Shown in pieces: positions 45,380 to 56,224 of a stretch of 64,000 nt of DNA. A program made the translations under genes and the position numbers. The stretch is from the NCBI GenBank assembly GCA_033558025.1, contig JAUCEF010000005.1, positions 2,294,001-2,358,000 on the forward strand. Reading direction: 5' to 3'. Position 1 is the stretch's first letter. Each line of letters starts with the position of its first letter. A model generated the notes under the pieces. That model was not told the DNA's origin, did no database searches, and saw only the letters and a program-made list of their open reading frames with translations. The stretch is from Phytophthora sp. 'mugwort' (taxonomy: Eukaryota > Oomycota > Peronosporomycetes > Peronosporales > Peronosporaceae).

Positions 45380-45690
45380 TTAGCTGTCGATTCTTCAGAT
45401 TGCGCCACTCTGCACCGGACGCACTTCAACATGGAAGTCGCAGCATGCTCGAAGTAGCGCCAATACAAACAGTAAGACGGAAAAAGACGCTGCTGCGACT
45501 CGCTTTCCCTTCTTTTAGCAATCGTTAACGGTCCTACTCTTGGTGTGGCGCCAGCTATGCGTATTGATGCAACCGCCTCGTCAACGGACCACGCACGCGC
45601 CCGCAGAAACTCAGTCATAGAGGGAGAAAGTCTCCTGGACTCCATCCAGGCTCGCTCCATCATGGAGCCTCGGGGTATTTTCTTTTCAAC
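45380..45690 (+). repeat. Upstream block shared with PPDK copy 3
   Basis: Segments such as CTGCACCGGACGCACTTCAA, GGTGTGGCGCCAGC and GAAAGTCTCCTGG recur in the same order at 59610-59925, just before the third PPDK gene. Here the block lies about 1.15 kb before copy 1, so copy 1 carries an extra 1.1 kb between block and gene (or copy 3 lost it). Probably ancestral promoter sequence. Confidence 0.65.
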
Positions 45691-46827
45691 TACGGATATT
45701 CCTTTGTGAGTGTTGCTTTTGGGTGGATGGAGGATGTTTGACAAGGAGCGAGCCTGCTTTTTACTAAGGAGAGTTGCAAAATTTGGAATATTTCGTTAGC
45801 GAAAGAGCCCGACAAGTACTCGTAAAGAAAACCTTTGCCTAATGAAATACATCACTGTAATCATAACACAAGCACTTAGCAGCACCATTCACTACTTCGG
45901 GATTATTGCTCAAGCGTAGCGAGGAACAGTAGCTTTGCCAGGCGCAAAAACGCGAGCGTCATTCTGAGAAAAAAAGGTTCAGCGCATTTGCTTCTCTACT
46001 AGAGTAGGAACAGAGCTGCAGGTATAGTCGCCATCACTGCTGGCATCAGCACTAAAGTACTGCAACCTTGTGGCTTGCATTCCTTGCGGTACGTGGTCGC
46101 CCGCTTTCTCGGCTGCAACAAGTGAAATGGAGGTGACGTGAGTTTTGCATGCACACTCACCCGTCCAACAACCCTGCCACTGCAGAGTACGCACATGAGG
46201 GAATTCACGTGCGATTTGGTAGCAACGATACAATAGAATGCACCTCCTCCGCACGGTCTCAGCTGCAGCACACGCACAACAGAATTGCTGTAGTACAGAG
46301 GCTGCTTCGAGCGCTGCAGTAAGTTTTCGAAAAAACAGGACCTAGACACGCGCTCTTGAAGAACACATGCGACGGCTTTCTACTTCGTGCGGCTCGGTGC
46401 TCTCTGTATCCATGCCTAAAGCGGATAAGTCGGCGCACGGTGGCGTTGCCACTACTATCGTCAGTATCCCGTTATCTTTCGCCTCTAGTCAACTATTAAG
46501 TACGTGTCTACCGCCGGAAAACTGTTTCTAAATTGATGATTTCTATTCATTTTTTTTTTTTTTCTAAGCGCAAAATGGACAAGACACAACCAGATGGCTC
46601 GTCTACGCAACTTCACTTGGAGACGATCTCCTTCAATGTCGTATAAACGAGTCACCGTCGACATAGCTTAGAACCTCAATTTGTACCCAATCAGCGCCGC
46701 TCGCAAACTAGATTCGATAAACAGTGATATCTTCGAAAGACGCCAAGCGACTACACTTCTCTACGCAGCCATCGACCTACAGCAACCCATCCTCAGTAAC
46801 TAAGCAAACTGCAGGCTTGCTTAAAGA
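45691..46827. other. Region upstream of PPDK copy 1
   Basis: About 1.1 kb with no convincing gene. It contains a T run at 46548-46563. It is absent from the corresponding place before copy 3. A frame open from GTG at 46724 into the PPDK gene is not a real extension: no ATG is available and the initiator lies inside it. Confidence 0.5.
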
Positions 46828-46843
46828 GCTCATTCCTCAACTC
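46828..46843 (+). promoter_or_regulatory. Oomycete initiator before PPDK copy 1
   Basis: GCTCATTCCTCAACTC fits the oomycete Inr plus flanking promoter region (GCTCATTYYNCAWTTT) over the Inr core. It lies about 45 bases before the ATG at 46877, the usual 5' UTR length, and it supports that ATG over upstream starts. Confidence 0.7.
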
Positions 46844-46876
46844 ACTCAATCAAGAGCAAGCAATCACAATAATCAC

Positions 46877-49576
46877 ATGAGTCAAGTGCTACAGCACCCG
46901 CGCGTCTTCACGTTCGTGAAGGGCGAAAGCAAGGGCAACGGCAGCATGAAGCCGCTGCTGGGCGGTAAGGGCGCCAACCTGTGCCAAATGGCACGCAACG
47001 GCGTGAACGTGCCGCCCGGACTGACCATCACGACGGAGGTGTGCCAAGAATTCTACGCGGTGGGCGGCCGTCTGCCTCACGGCCTGATGGACGAGGTGCG
47101 CTCGGGCGTGCACCTGATGGAGAAGACGCTGGGTGTGACGTTCGCCGACGCGACGAACCCGCTGCTGGTGTCGGTGCGCTCGGGGGCGGCCATCTCGATG
47201 CCCGGCATGATGGACACGGTGCTGAACTTGGGTCTGAACGACGAGATCGTCAAGGGCGTGGCCAAGCGCGGCGGCGACCGCTTCGCGTACGACTGCTACC
47301 GTCGTCTGCTGCAGATGTTCGGCGATGTAGTGCTGGAGATCCCTCACGACGACTTTGAGGAGGAGCTGTTGGCCATGAAACAGGCCCGTCACGTGACGTT
47401 TGACGTGGAACTGACGGCCACCGACCTGCAGGAGCTGGTGCAGAAGTACAAGAAGGTGTACGAGAAGCACGGCAAGTCGTTCCCGTCGGACCCGTGGGAG
47501 CAGATGCGCATGGGAATCGAGGCCGTGTTCCACTCGTGGAATATCCCGCGCGCTGTCAAGTACCGCGAGATCAACAAGATCACGGGCCTCAAGGGCACAG
47601 CCGTGAACGTGCAGGCCATGGTGTACGGCAACATCAACGACCAGTCGTGCACGGGCGTGCTGTTCACGCGTAACCCGGCCAACGGTGAGAACAAGCTGTA
47701 TGGCGAGTTCCTGCTGAACGCGCAGGGTGAGGATGTGGTGGCAGGCATCCGTACGCCGCAGCCGATCTCGGAGCTGGCACAGAAGATGCCGATCGTGTAC
47801 AAGCAGCTGGATGAGACGGTGCACACGCTGGAGACGCACTTCAAGGACGTGCAGGACACGGAGTTCACTGTGCAGGACGGTGTGCTGTTCATGCTGCAGA
47901 CGCGTAACGGCAAGCGCACGGGCCCCGCGGCTTTGAAGATCGCCGTGGACATGTGGCGCGAGAAACTGATCACGGAAGAGGAGGCCGTGATGCTGGTGGA
48001 GCCGCGGCACCTGGACCAGCTACTGCACCCGAGCTTCGCTAACGAGAAGGCGTACCAAAAGGACGTGCTGTGCCGAGGCCTGCCGGCGTCTCCGGGCGCG
48101 GCAGTAGGCAAGATTGTGTTCACGGCGGCGGATGCCGAAGCGTGGTTCGCTCGCGGCGAGAACGTGATGCTGGTGCGTGAGGAGACGTCTCCGGAGGACG
48201 TCGGCGGCATGCACGCTGCTGAGGGTATCCTGACGTCTCGCGGCGGCATGACGTCGCACGCTGCCGTGGTGGCCCGTGGCTGGGGAAAGCCGTGCGTGTG
48301 CGGCTGCAGCGCGCTGTCGATCGACGCGAACAGCAAGACCATGCGCGTGCGATCAGCGGATGGTGACGAGGTGGTCTTGGGCGAGGGCGACTACATCAGC
48401 GTAAACGGCACGACAGGCGAGGTGATCAAGGGCGAGCAGGCGCTGCAGAAGGCAGCGATGAGCGGTGAGCTAGCGCAGTTCATGAAGTGGGTGGACGCGC
48501 ACCGCCGTATGGAGGTGTTCACGAACGCAGACACGCCCGAGGATGCTCGCGAGGCTCGTGCGCACGGCGCTCAGGGAATTGGCCTGACGCGTACGGAGCA
48601 CATGTTCTTCAGCTCTCCGGAGCGTATCGCCGCTGTGCGCCGCATGATCGGTGCCGTGGAGTTGGACTCTCCGGCGCAGCAAGAGGCTCTAGATGCGCTG
48701 TGTAAGTTCCAGCAGGGAGACTTCGAGGGCATCTTCCGCGCCATGGACGGTCTCCCCGTGACCATCCGTATGCTGGACCCGCCGCTGCACGAGTTCCTGC
48801 CGCACGAGGGCAGTGCTCTTGACGATCTGTGCGCGACGCTGGCGCGGGAGATGAAGGTGGGCAAGGCGACAGTGCAGGCTCGTCTTGCCGGCCTGAAGGA
48901 GGCGAACCCGATGATGGGTCTGCGTGGCTGCCGTCTGGGCATCGTACACCCGGGCATCACGGAGATGCAGGCGAAGGCCATCGCGGAGGCAGCCGTGAAG
49001 GTGGCGGGCGAGGGCATCTCAGTGCACCCGCACATCATGATCCCGTTGGTGGGCTCGATCGAGGAGCTGGAGCAGCAGGTGAAGCTGGTGAAGTCGGTGG
49101 TGCAGGATGTGATCGGTAAGCGTGGCAAGGCGTTTGACTACAAGGTAGGCACGATGATCGAGGTGCCGCGCGGTGCGTTGCAGGCCGGCAAGCTGGCCGA
49201 GGTGGCAGAGTTCTTCTCGTTCGGCACCAACGACCTGACGCAGATGACGTTCGGCATTTCTCGCGACGACGCGCAGGCCAAGTTCCTGTCGTACTATGTG
49301 AAGCATGGCCTGCTGGAGAAGGACCCGTTCGAGACGCTGGACCAGGAGGGTGTGGGCGAGCTGGTGCGTCTGGCCGTGGAGCGCGGCCGCGCGACACGGC
49401 CCACGATCGAGCTGGGCATCTGCGGCGAGCACGGCGGCGACCCGCAGTCGATCGAGTTCTTCGAGAAGGTGGGTCTCAAGTACGTGTCGTGCTCTCCGAT
49501 GCGCGTGATGATCGCTCGTCTGGCGGCTGCGCAGGCGGCTCTGAAGCTGAAGAAGGAGGACAGTGCTTCGGCGTAA
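46877..49576 (+). CDS. PPDK: Pyruvate, phosphate dikinase (PPDK), copy 1
   Basis: An uninterrupted 899-residue frame. PPDK interconverts pyruvate + ATP + Pi and phosphoenolpyruvate + AMP + PPi; in oomycetes it is thought to serve PPi-linked glycolysis and gluconeogenesis. The N-terminal ATP-grasp region (about 1-350) has LLGGKGANLCQMA and SVRSGAAISMPGMMDT. The swivelling phosphohistidine domain carries GGMTSHAAVVARGWGKPC with catalytic His461 and neighbouring Thr459. The C-terminal TIM barrel binds pyruvate/PEP (GTNDLTQMTFG; GICGEHGGDP with Cys849). All key residues are present and length matches the family. No targeting peptide is seen, so cytosolic location is likely. It differs from copies 2 and 3 at Leu165 (Ser there) and Asp497 (Asn). 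The start ATG gives MSQVLQHPRVF. Confidence 0.97.
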   Translation: MSQVLQHPRVFTFVKGESKGNGSMKPLLGGKGANLCQMARNGVNVPPGLTITTEVCQEFYAVGGRLPHGLMDEVRSGVHLMEKTLGVTFADATNPLLVSVRSGAAISMPGMMDTVLNLGLNDEIVKGVAKRGGDRFAYDCYRRLLQMFGDVVLEIPHDDFEEELLAMKQARHVTFDVELTATDLQELVQKYKKVYEKHGKSFPSDPWEQMRMGIEAVFHSWNIPRAVKYREINKITGLKGTAVNVQAMVYGNINDQSCTGVLFTRNPANGENKLYGEFLLNAQGEDVVAGIRTPQPISELAQKMPIVYKQLDETVHTLETHFKDVQDTEFTVQDGVLFMLQTRNGKRTGPAALKIAVDMWREKLITEEEAVMLVEPRHLDQLLHPSFANEKAYQKDVLCRGLPASPGAAVGKIVFTAADAEAWFARGENVMLVREETSPEDVGGMHAAEGILTSRGGMTSHAAVVARGWGKPCVCGCSALSIDANSKTMRVRSADGDEVVLGEGDYISVNGTTGEVIKGEQALQKAAMSGELAQFMKWVDAHRRMEVFTNADTPEDAREARAHGAQGIGLTRTEHMFFSSPERIAAVRRMIGAVELDSPAQQEALDALCKFQQGDFEGIFRAMDGLPVTIRMLDPPLHEFLPHEGSALDDLCATLAREMKVGKATVQARLAGLKEANPMMGLRGCRLGIVHPGITEMQAKAIAEAAVKVAGEGISVHPHIMIPLVGSIEELEQQVKLVKSVVQDVIGKRGKAFDYKVGTMIEVPRGALQAGKLAEVAEFFSFGTNDLTQMTFGISRDDAQAKFLSYYVKHGLLEKDPFETLDQEGVGELVRLAVERGRATRPTIELGICGEHGGDPQSIEFFEKVGLKYVSCSPMRVMIARLAAAQAALKLKKEDSASA

Positions 49577-50820
49577 GGGTGTGTGGAAAGGTGACCGATT
49601 TGCAACACCACTTCGACGGTGTTGCAGCTCGGAGCAAGAAAAGAGAGACCAGGCCAGGCTCGCGAAGCAAGCTAGCAAGTATGAGTCGCTCGTGCATGTG
49701 TGCATGTGCAGTGTAGTTGTCGAATAGTTGGGCGGCAACGTCTGCTGCGTGTTGAATCGAAACACGAATTGTTTATTGGATTGTATGCGGCGGTGCCGAA
49801 CGCAAAAGCAATGACGGAGCAGAACTTGTTAATTTAAATTCGTTTACAGTAGAAGCTAGTCTTCATTGCAGTTATTTAGCCTATTTAAGTTCGCTTATTA
49901 TGCTAACCACCAGCCAATCTAATATCATCCGATACCGTGTTGACTTCCTGTCAGGATCCCAGCAGAAAAAGGTGTGCCATGTGGGTTGTCTTTAAGCCTT
50001 AGTTTTCTTGCCAATGACTGTCAGTGGCCGTAGTAGCGTCATTTACAGAGTAACCTTGCACCATGCTCAACATGCCGACGCCAGCACGTCACCCAATTCT
50101 GTAGGTCGCCGTGCCGATTAAATCGGAATGCGACGGTGGTATCACTGACAGGGCCAATTCAATTCAATTCAATTGGTCCTAGACTAGAACTCCTAGCAGA
50201 AGCAGTGTTGTACGGATCAGAGAGTATAGCGACGTATAACCAAACTAAAGTTGGCAGACCGATATCACAATATTGATGTCGCTGTGGTTTCAGCGAAACA
50301 GGATAATAGCTGACACTACTACCAGTAGTATAGTATTCTCTAACGTAAATATGATCAGACTGAAACGCTACTTCGTTTAGCTCGTCCCCGACTGAACCGC
50401 CCATGTTTTCTATAGTATAAGGGTTAGGTGTGCAATCTTTTTTTCCATGATTTTATTGAATTCCTGACGGATATATTACTGGGCGGAATTTTATTTTTGC
50501 CCATGTATGCTCATGTCGAAACATGGCCGAAACATGTTAATAGCAGCACAAAAATTGGTAACTACCACGGGGTCTAGGCTCCGGTTTGGGCTCCGTAGGC
50601 GAGGATGCTGCGTAGCGCGCCTCGGGAGTAGTCACCATAACCGCAACAAAATACAAAAGCACAGCACGAAAATTGGAGACTGATCGCATAACGTAAATGT
50701 TGGACCCCTATTGCGCATGTATTAAACTACGTCTTGGAATACAAATCGTAAATCATTGCTCGTTGAAACATGGTAATCATGGACATTCATGTCCAAACAT
50801 GTATTGACATGGTTAGGACT
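49577..50820. other. PPDK 3' flank
   Basis: Non-coding, repeated at 54971-56224 (inverted) and in part at 62707-63639. It holds an AATTC tetramer (50156-50175) and a CATG/AACATG-rich zone (50501-50810). A short frame at 50159-50404 is conserved in all copies but only as part of the duplicated DNA; no domain. Confidence 0.6.
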
Positions 50821-51669
50821 GGAATCCTACTCAACGGATGGGAGCAAGCCTACTTACTTGCTCCATCGCCTTGCTTTTGGCCTCGTTGGCGAAGTTGACA
50901 ATGGTGCGTAGAATATCCCAGCGACGAAGAAGAAGTCCAGTCCGAACGTAGTCGTTGCTCGCTTTCTTGTAAACCGGCGCCAGTAGTACAAGCAGATGAA
51001 CACTGTCCTTCGGGACGGAGCTGTGTACGGGCGTCAATGAGTACGCCTGTGGGAGGCTTTTTAGCGAGCTCGTCAGCTAACTCTGCCAGCAAGTTGTGGT
51101 TGGCCCGCTTTTCCAAACTATCGTAACAGTAAATACCCGCTCTCAATTGGTCGACCAGTACGCATGTTCAGTGGTTCTTCTCGATGTTAAGCGGCATGCA
51201 CATCAGGTCTTCGTTAGATACGTCTAACAAACTCAGCGTTCGCGGAAGGACACGCTTGCCAGTATTTGTCGCCGGTATACGCCTAGAGGGGAGAAAAATG
51301 GTAGCGTTGTTCTGGTATTTTGCAGCAATCACCTTTGCAAATGCGTCAATCAAATTGTACCGGGATTTACCTCGAGCACAATATAAACGGCTCCACTCGA
51401 GGTGAAGTTATCTCCAAAACCTGAAAGATGTTCGTGTTCCCACGTTCCAGCACCATATTGGCTAGGGCAGCCGCCCCTTCGTTTTGAAACTGCTCATCCA
51501 CTTTGTTCATTAGCCACGAGTAGCACCCCATTCCGTCTTTGCATACTTTCGCTAAGCTCCACATGTATTGCATTGCCATCAGTTGCCGCTGAGTAAAATC
51601 ATTAAGACCTTCCACCGAAAGAACCCAGCATTCAGCACTTGCGTCCTGCTAAGAGCTAAGATCCGTAGT
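50821..51669 (-). pseudogene. Ulp1/C48 cysteine-peptidase-like fragment, duplicated copy
   Basis: Inverted copy of 54132-54970. Minus-strand frames give TQRQLMAMQYMWSLAKV, LDVSNEDLMCMPLNIEKNH, then after a stop YCYDSLEKRANHNLLAELAD and YVRTGLLLRRWDILRTIVNF. The stop replaces the Trp that follows the catalytic His. Here Lys replaces the Glu found in the other copy (EKNH versus EENH). It is separated from any transposase on this side. Confidence 0.6.
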
Positions 51670-52369
51670 GTTTCCGAAGGTAGCGCCACGCGGCGTGAAG
51701 AACTCCCCACCCCGCCCCTCGCCCGTAATGCTTCAGCACCACCCGCCGGCAGTACCCTCCCGCCGGGAGTGGTCGGTCTGTCCCCCCCCCTTTCTCTCCG
51801 CGAAGCCTCAACTACCACCGCGCCAATCGACGGTGGACCGGCCAAATCCCGTGGCCCCGTGAAGCCTCAGCGACCGCTCGTTTCCAGTGCTCCACTTGCC
51901 GTCGTTTAATCCTACTGTTGAACACGTAGCTTAACTCTCGCCGTCGATGGCCGCCTAACGCTTCTGCTTACCATTGGGTATGTGTTGTTGTAGATCCGGG
52001 TTACAGCAAGCATTCTTAGCACGTTCATACGCACCATCTGAAGCCCCTCGCACTACGTTGGTCACGCCGGGTGACAAGTACGATATGTGCAGATGCAGGC
52101 GCGTGCCATGCCTACTTATAGATGTTACTAGTGGCGTTAGGGAGAGCTAAAACAATGACATTAATGTACCTCACAGAAAAACTAAAAAAAAACTATAGGT
52201 GTTACTAGCTTTCTCTCATACTTTTGATTCATAAAACAAATAATTTCTCCACGCTTTTCCGGTAGTTGCCTATTTTCCATGCATACACATACGTACCCCC
52301 CCCCCCGTGCTAGCGCAATACCGATTGGTATACGGTAAAAGTGGTGGAGTAATCCCAGGCTGTCAATGA
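51670..52369. other. Palindrome spacer, left part
   Basis: A GC-rich + strand frame (about 51660-51909) reads EELPTPPLARNASAPPAGST and a Pro/Ser-rich end. It may be a fragment of a gene cut by the inverted duplication, but no domain is recognisable. A C run lies at 52296-52305. The rest is unassigned. Confidence 0.4.
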
Positions 52370-53655
52370 ATTGGACCGAACGAAATTTGATTATGGTGGA
52401 CAAAGACCTTAGCGAGATCCAGGTCCTGCGCGAAATGTTCCCCAATGCCCGCATTTTACTATGCCATTTCCAAATTATTAAGTGGTTGAGTGGAGCGATT
52501 CGAGACGACAAAAATACGGCACTTATGCAAGCGATGCTTTGAAGCAAATAGATTTCTGGGTGCCAAATATGGTCTACGCTCGATCGGTGAATGAGTTGCA
52601 CGAACACGCTGATGAGTCAAGTCGCTTATCGGTCCTGGAAACCGCACAACGCTGTGGGATTACTTCTATCAAACTAGATGTAATGTGCTGATATGTGGGT
52701 CACTTTGCATAGCATGAATATTCTGCACTTCAGAAACAACAGGAACAATCGCCTCGAGAATTTGTTAGGGATGCTCAAGGTGGATCTAGATTGCTTGATA
52801 TCTATGGGTCAGTGTTTGGAGACAGTGAGACAGTGATCCGGTAGCTAAGGCGGAAAGATACGAGTATACCACGCGCGTGATCATGTCCGGAACACAGCGC
52901 CACCTTGGATACGATGATGAAATGAATCAGCTCCTTGGAATGACAAGCGAATGGTTAGCAGAAGTAGGATACTAGTTTGCAGTAAATTCAGACAATCTCA
53001 GCAGCTACGTTTGAGGATCAAGATATGTACGTCATCTTCAAGCGCAAGCGCCGTGAACAGCTCATTGACATTGAAGCTCGCATGGATATACACGCGCGAA
53101 TTTTCGGCCACGGTGAAGCTACCATGCAAGCATGGGATGGTGCACCGGAAGCAAATTGTTCACACGCTTACTATTTCGAACCCGTCGATTTCCGCCAAGT
53201 GTGTCGAAGTATTGTTTGGTTATGGTTCTGATCCATCAGTCTTAACATGTTCGCATGTTATCGCCATGTTTATGTTATGTTTGTGTCATGTTTCGGCCAT
53301 GTTTGTCCCATGTATCACTCCTCTGTCACCCATGTTTTATCATGATTCTCCCATGTTTATAGCAATGTTCTGCCATGTTGGTGCGAATAGGCGGCTGCCC
53401 GTTGTTGACACATCCCAGTACAGGGCGCGACAAAACCAAAGAAAAGAGGTGCTGACCGAGCGCGACAAGTACAAGAGCGCTCAGAATGTTTTCAACCGGA
53501 TCGCGTCTGAGCTAACAGATCTACCAAACGAAAAATTTCGGGGTGCGCTTTGCGGCGTAGAGACTTGGTTGATGAAGTTGCGACAAAGTGACATAGCTAT
53601 TGGAGGAAGCATCGTCAATGCTGATGATGTACCTACAACGCGGGCCGCACGTTAA
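52370..53655 (+). pseudogene. Mutator-like (MULE) transposase pseudogene
   Basis: The frame reads WTERNLIMVDKDLSEIQVL (catalytic Asp) and ARILLCHFQIIKWLSG (the CxxH block of MULE transposases), then with a shift KYGTYASDALKQIDFWVPNM, FRNNRNNRLENLLGMLK-like, TRVIMSGTQRHLGYDDEMNQ, SKFRQSQQLRLRIK and ANCSHAYYFEP. A final frame ends ELTDLPNEKFRGALCGVETW. Stops occur near 52541, 52690 and 52975. D...CxxH spacing and the NNR.E.. block are MULE features. It lies on the same strand as, and directly upstream of, the C48-like fragment in the right arm, as in MULEs that carry a Ulp1 protease. Confidence 0.7.
53240..53390. repeat. CATGTT-rich short-repeat cluster
   Basis: CATG occurs about a dozen times in roughly 150 bases, mostly as CCATGTTT or variants. 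The same motif, in either orientation, clusters at 50501-50810, 54985-55310 and 63630-63950. Possibly subterminal transposase-binding repeats of the MULE; not shown. Confidence 0.55.
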
Positions 53656-54005
53656 ACGAGTAACGTATAAAACGACGACCAGGTGCACGGCGATTATGCA
53701 ACCAAACATTCAGGCCAGCTGACGCCGAAAAGGGAGAAGCAAACAGGAACGGAACAAAGAAAGGCAACAAGGTGGATCTGCTTCCATCCAACCCCGAAGA
53801 CTAATGGGGCGGCTCCGGAAAGACGAGACGGTGGAAGATACTCAGCGTAACCAGGAATGAAAAGCGTACAACAGTGGCGGCAAGTTGTAAAATTCATCGA
53901 GAGGAGATGATGTCACTGAAGTAAAGCTGCTGTTCCTAAAAATAATGTCCCCCCCAGTGAATTGTCGTCCTTCGTATGCACAATCGAAATACATCATCAC
54001 AACAA

Positions 54006-54021
54006 TATATATATATATATT
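54006..54021. repeat. (TA)n microsatellite
   Basis: An alternating AT/TA run of about 16 bases in the MULE region. Confidence 0.8.
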
Positions 54022-54079
54022 TCAGTGGCTAAATGTATCCCGATCATTGAAGTGTCACCGCCTCCATTATCACGGAGGC

Positions 54080-54970
54080 GTTAGTTCAGGAAGGACTACA
54101 CATGGTTGAACGGGCCGCATCTTTCGGAGTAACTACGGATCTTAGCTCTTAGCAGGACGCAAGTGCTGAATGCTGGGTTCTTTCGGTGGAAGGTCTTAAT
54201 GATTTTACTCAGCGGCAACTGATGGCAATGCAATACATGTGGAGCTTAGCGAAGGTATGCAAAGACGGAATGGGGTGCTACTCGTGGCTAATGAACAAAG
54301 TGGATGAGCAGTTTCAAAACGAAGGGGCGGCTGCCCTAGCCAATATGGTGCTGGAACGTGGGAACACGAACATCTTTCAGGTTTTGGAGATAACTTCACC
54401 TCGAGTGGAGCCGTTTATATTGTGCTCGAGGTAAATCCCGGTACAATTTGATTGACGCATTTGCAAAGGTGATTGCTGCAAAATACCAGAACAACGCTAC
54501 CATTTTTCTCCCCTCTAGGCGTATACCGGCGACAAATACTGGCAAGCGTGTCCTTCCGCGAACGCTGAGTTTGTTAGACGTATCTAACGAAGACCTGATG
54601 TGCATGCCGCTTAACATCGAGGAGAACCACTGAACATGCGTACTGGTCGACCAATTGAGAGCGGGTATTTACTGTTACGATAGTTTGGAAAAGCGGGCCA
54701 ACCACAACTTGCTGGCAGAGTTAGCTGACGAGCTCGCTAAAAAGCCTCCCACAGGCGTACTCATTGACGCCCGTACACAGCTCCGTCCCGAAGGACAGTG
54801 TTCATCTGCTTGTACTACTGGCGCCGGTTTACAAGAAAGCGAGCAACGACTACGTTCGGACTGGACTTCTTCTTCGTCGCTGGGATATTCTACGCACCAT
54901 TGTCAACTTCGCCAACGAGGCCAAAAGCAAGGCGATGGAGCAAGTAAGTAGGCTTGCTCCCATCCGTTGA
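54080..54970 (+). pseudogene. Ulp1/C48 cysteine-peptidase-like domain of the MULE
   Basis: The frame ITEALVQEGLHMVERAASFG runs across the palindrome's inner edge (54132), reaches one stop near 54150, and continues to TQRQLMAMQYMWSLAKVCKD and QFQNEGAAALANMVLERG. Next frames give LDVSNEDLMCMPLNIEENH, a stop where Trp is expected after the catalytic His, VLVDQLRAGIYCYDSLEKRA, and YVRTGLLLRRWDILRTIVNF. The NH(W) and YDS spacing are those of Ulp1/SENP (C48) peptidases, which cleave SUMO; several plant and oomycete MULEs carry such domains. The catalytic Cys could not be placed with confidence. Not functional. Confidence 0.6.
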
Positions 54971-56224
54971 GTAGGATTCCAGTCCTAACCATGTCAATAC
55001 ATGTTTGGACATGAATGTCCATGATTACCATGTTTCAACGAGCAATGATTTACGATTTGTATTCCAAGACGTAGTTTAATACATGCGCAATAGGGGTCCA
55101 ACATTTACGTTATGCGATCAGTCTCCAATTTTCGTGCTGTGCTTTTGTATTTTGTTGCGGTTATGGTGACTACTCCCGAGGCGCGCTACGCAGCATCCTC
55201 GCCTACGGAGCCCAAACCGGAGCCTAGACCCCGTGGTAGTTACCAATTTTTGTGCTGCTATTAACATGTTTCGGCCATGTTTCGACATGAGCATACATGG
55301 GCAAAAATAAAATTCCGCCCAGTAATATATCCGTCAGGAATTCAATAAAATCATGGAAAAAAAGATTGCACACCTAACCCTTATACTATAGAAAACATGG
55401 GCGGTTCAGTCGGGGACGAGCTAAACGAAGTAGCGTTTCAGTCTGATCATATTTACGTTAGAGAATACTATACTACTGGTAGTAGTGTCAGCTATTATCC
55501 TGTTTCGCTGAAACCACAGCGACATCAATATTGTGATATCGGTCTGCCAACTTTAGTTTGGTTATACGTCGCTATACTCTCTGATCCGTACAACACTGCT
55601 TCTGCTAGGAGTTCTAGTCTAGGACCAATTGAATTGAATTGAATTGGCCCTGTCAGTGATACCACCGTCGCATTCCGATTTAATCGGCACGGCGACCTAC
55701 AGAATTGGGTGACGTGCTGGCGTCGGCATGTTGAGCATGGTGCAAGGTTACTCTGTAAATGACGCTACTACGGCCACTGACAGTCATTGGCAAGAAAACT
55801 AAGGCTTAAAGACAACCCACATGGCACACCTTTTTCTGCTGGGATCCTGACAGGAAGTCAACACGGTATCGGATGATATTAGATTGGCTGGTGGTTAGCA
55901 TAATAAGCGAACTTAAATAGGCTAAATAACTGCAATGAAGACTAGCTTCTACTGTAAACGAATTTAAATTAACAAGTTCTGCTCCGTCATTGCTTTTGCG
56001 TTCGGCACCGCCGCATACAATCCAATAAACAATTCGTGTTTCGATTCAACACGCAGCAGACGTTGCCGCCCAACTATTCGACAACTACACTGCACATGCA
56101 CACATGCACGAGTGACTCATACTTGCTAGCTTGCTTCGCGAGCCTGGCCTGGTCTCTCTTTTCTTGCTCCGAGCTGCAACACCGTCGAAGTGGTGTTGCA
56201 AATCGGTCACCTTTCCACACACCC
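54971..56224. other. PPDK 3' flank, inverted copy
   Basis: Inverted match to 49577-50820, non-coding. It includes the CATG-rich zone 54985-55310. No additional gene seen. Confidence 0.6.

Larger units (their letters stand above)
46877..51669. repeat. Left arm of the PPDK palindrome (4793 bp)
   Basis: Reverse complement of 54132-58924, with identical arm length, so few or no net indels. It contains PPDK copy 1, its 3' flank and a C48-like fragment. Homology ends outward exactly at the PPDK ATG and inward at ATCCGTAGT. Confidence 0.9.

Noticed and set aside
46724..46876. N-terminal extension of PPDK copy 1 (51 extra residues), possibly a targeting peptide
   Set aside because: The extension begins at GTG, contains no ATG, overlaps the initiator at 46828, and is not conserved before copies 2 and 3.
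46889..48010. Long antisense open frames of 317-379 codons over each PPDK gene
   Set aside because: They are His/Arg/Leu-rich shadows caused by the GC-biased third positions of PPDK and recur identically in all copies only because the DNA is duplicated.
50159..50404. 81-codon frame present in all PPDK 3' flanks
   Set aside because: Conservation is explained by recent duplication of the whole arm; no domain or start context.
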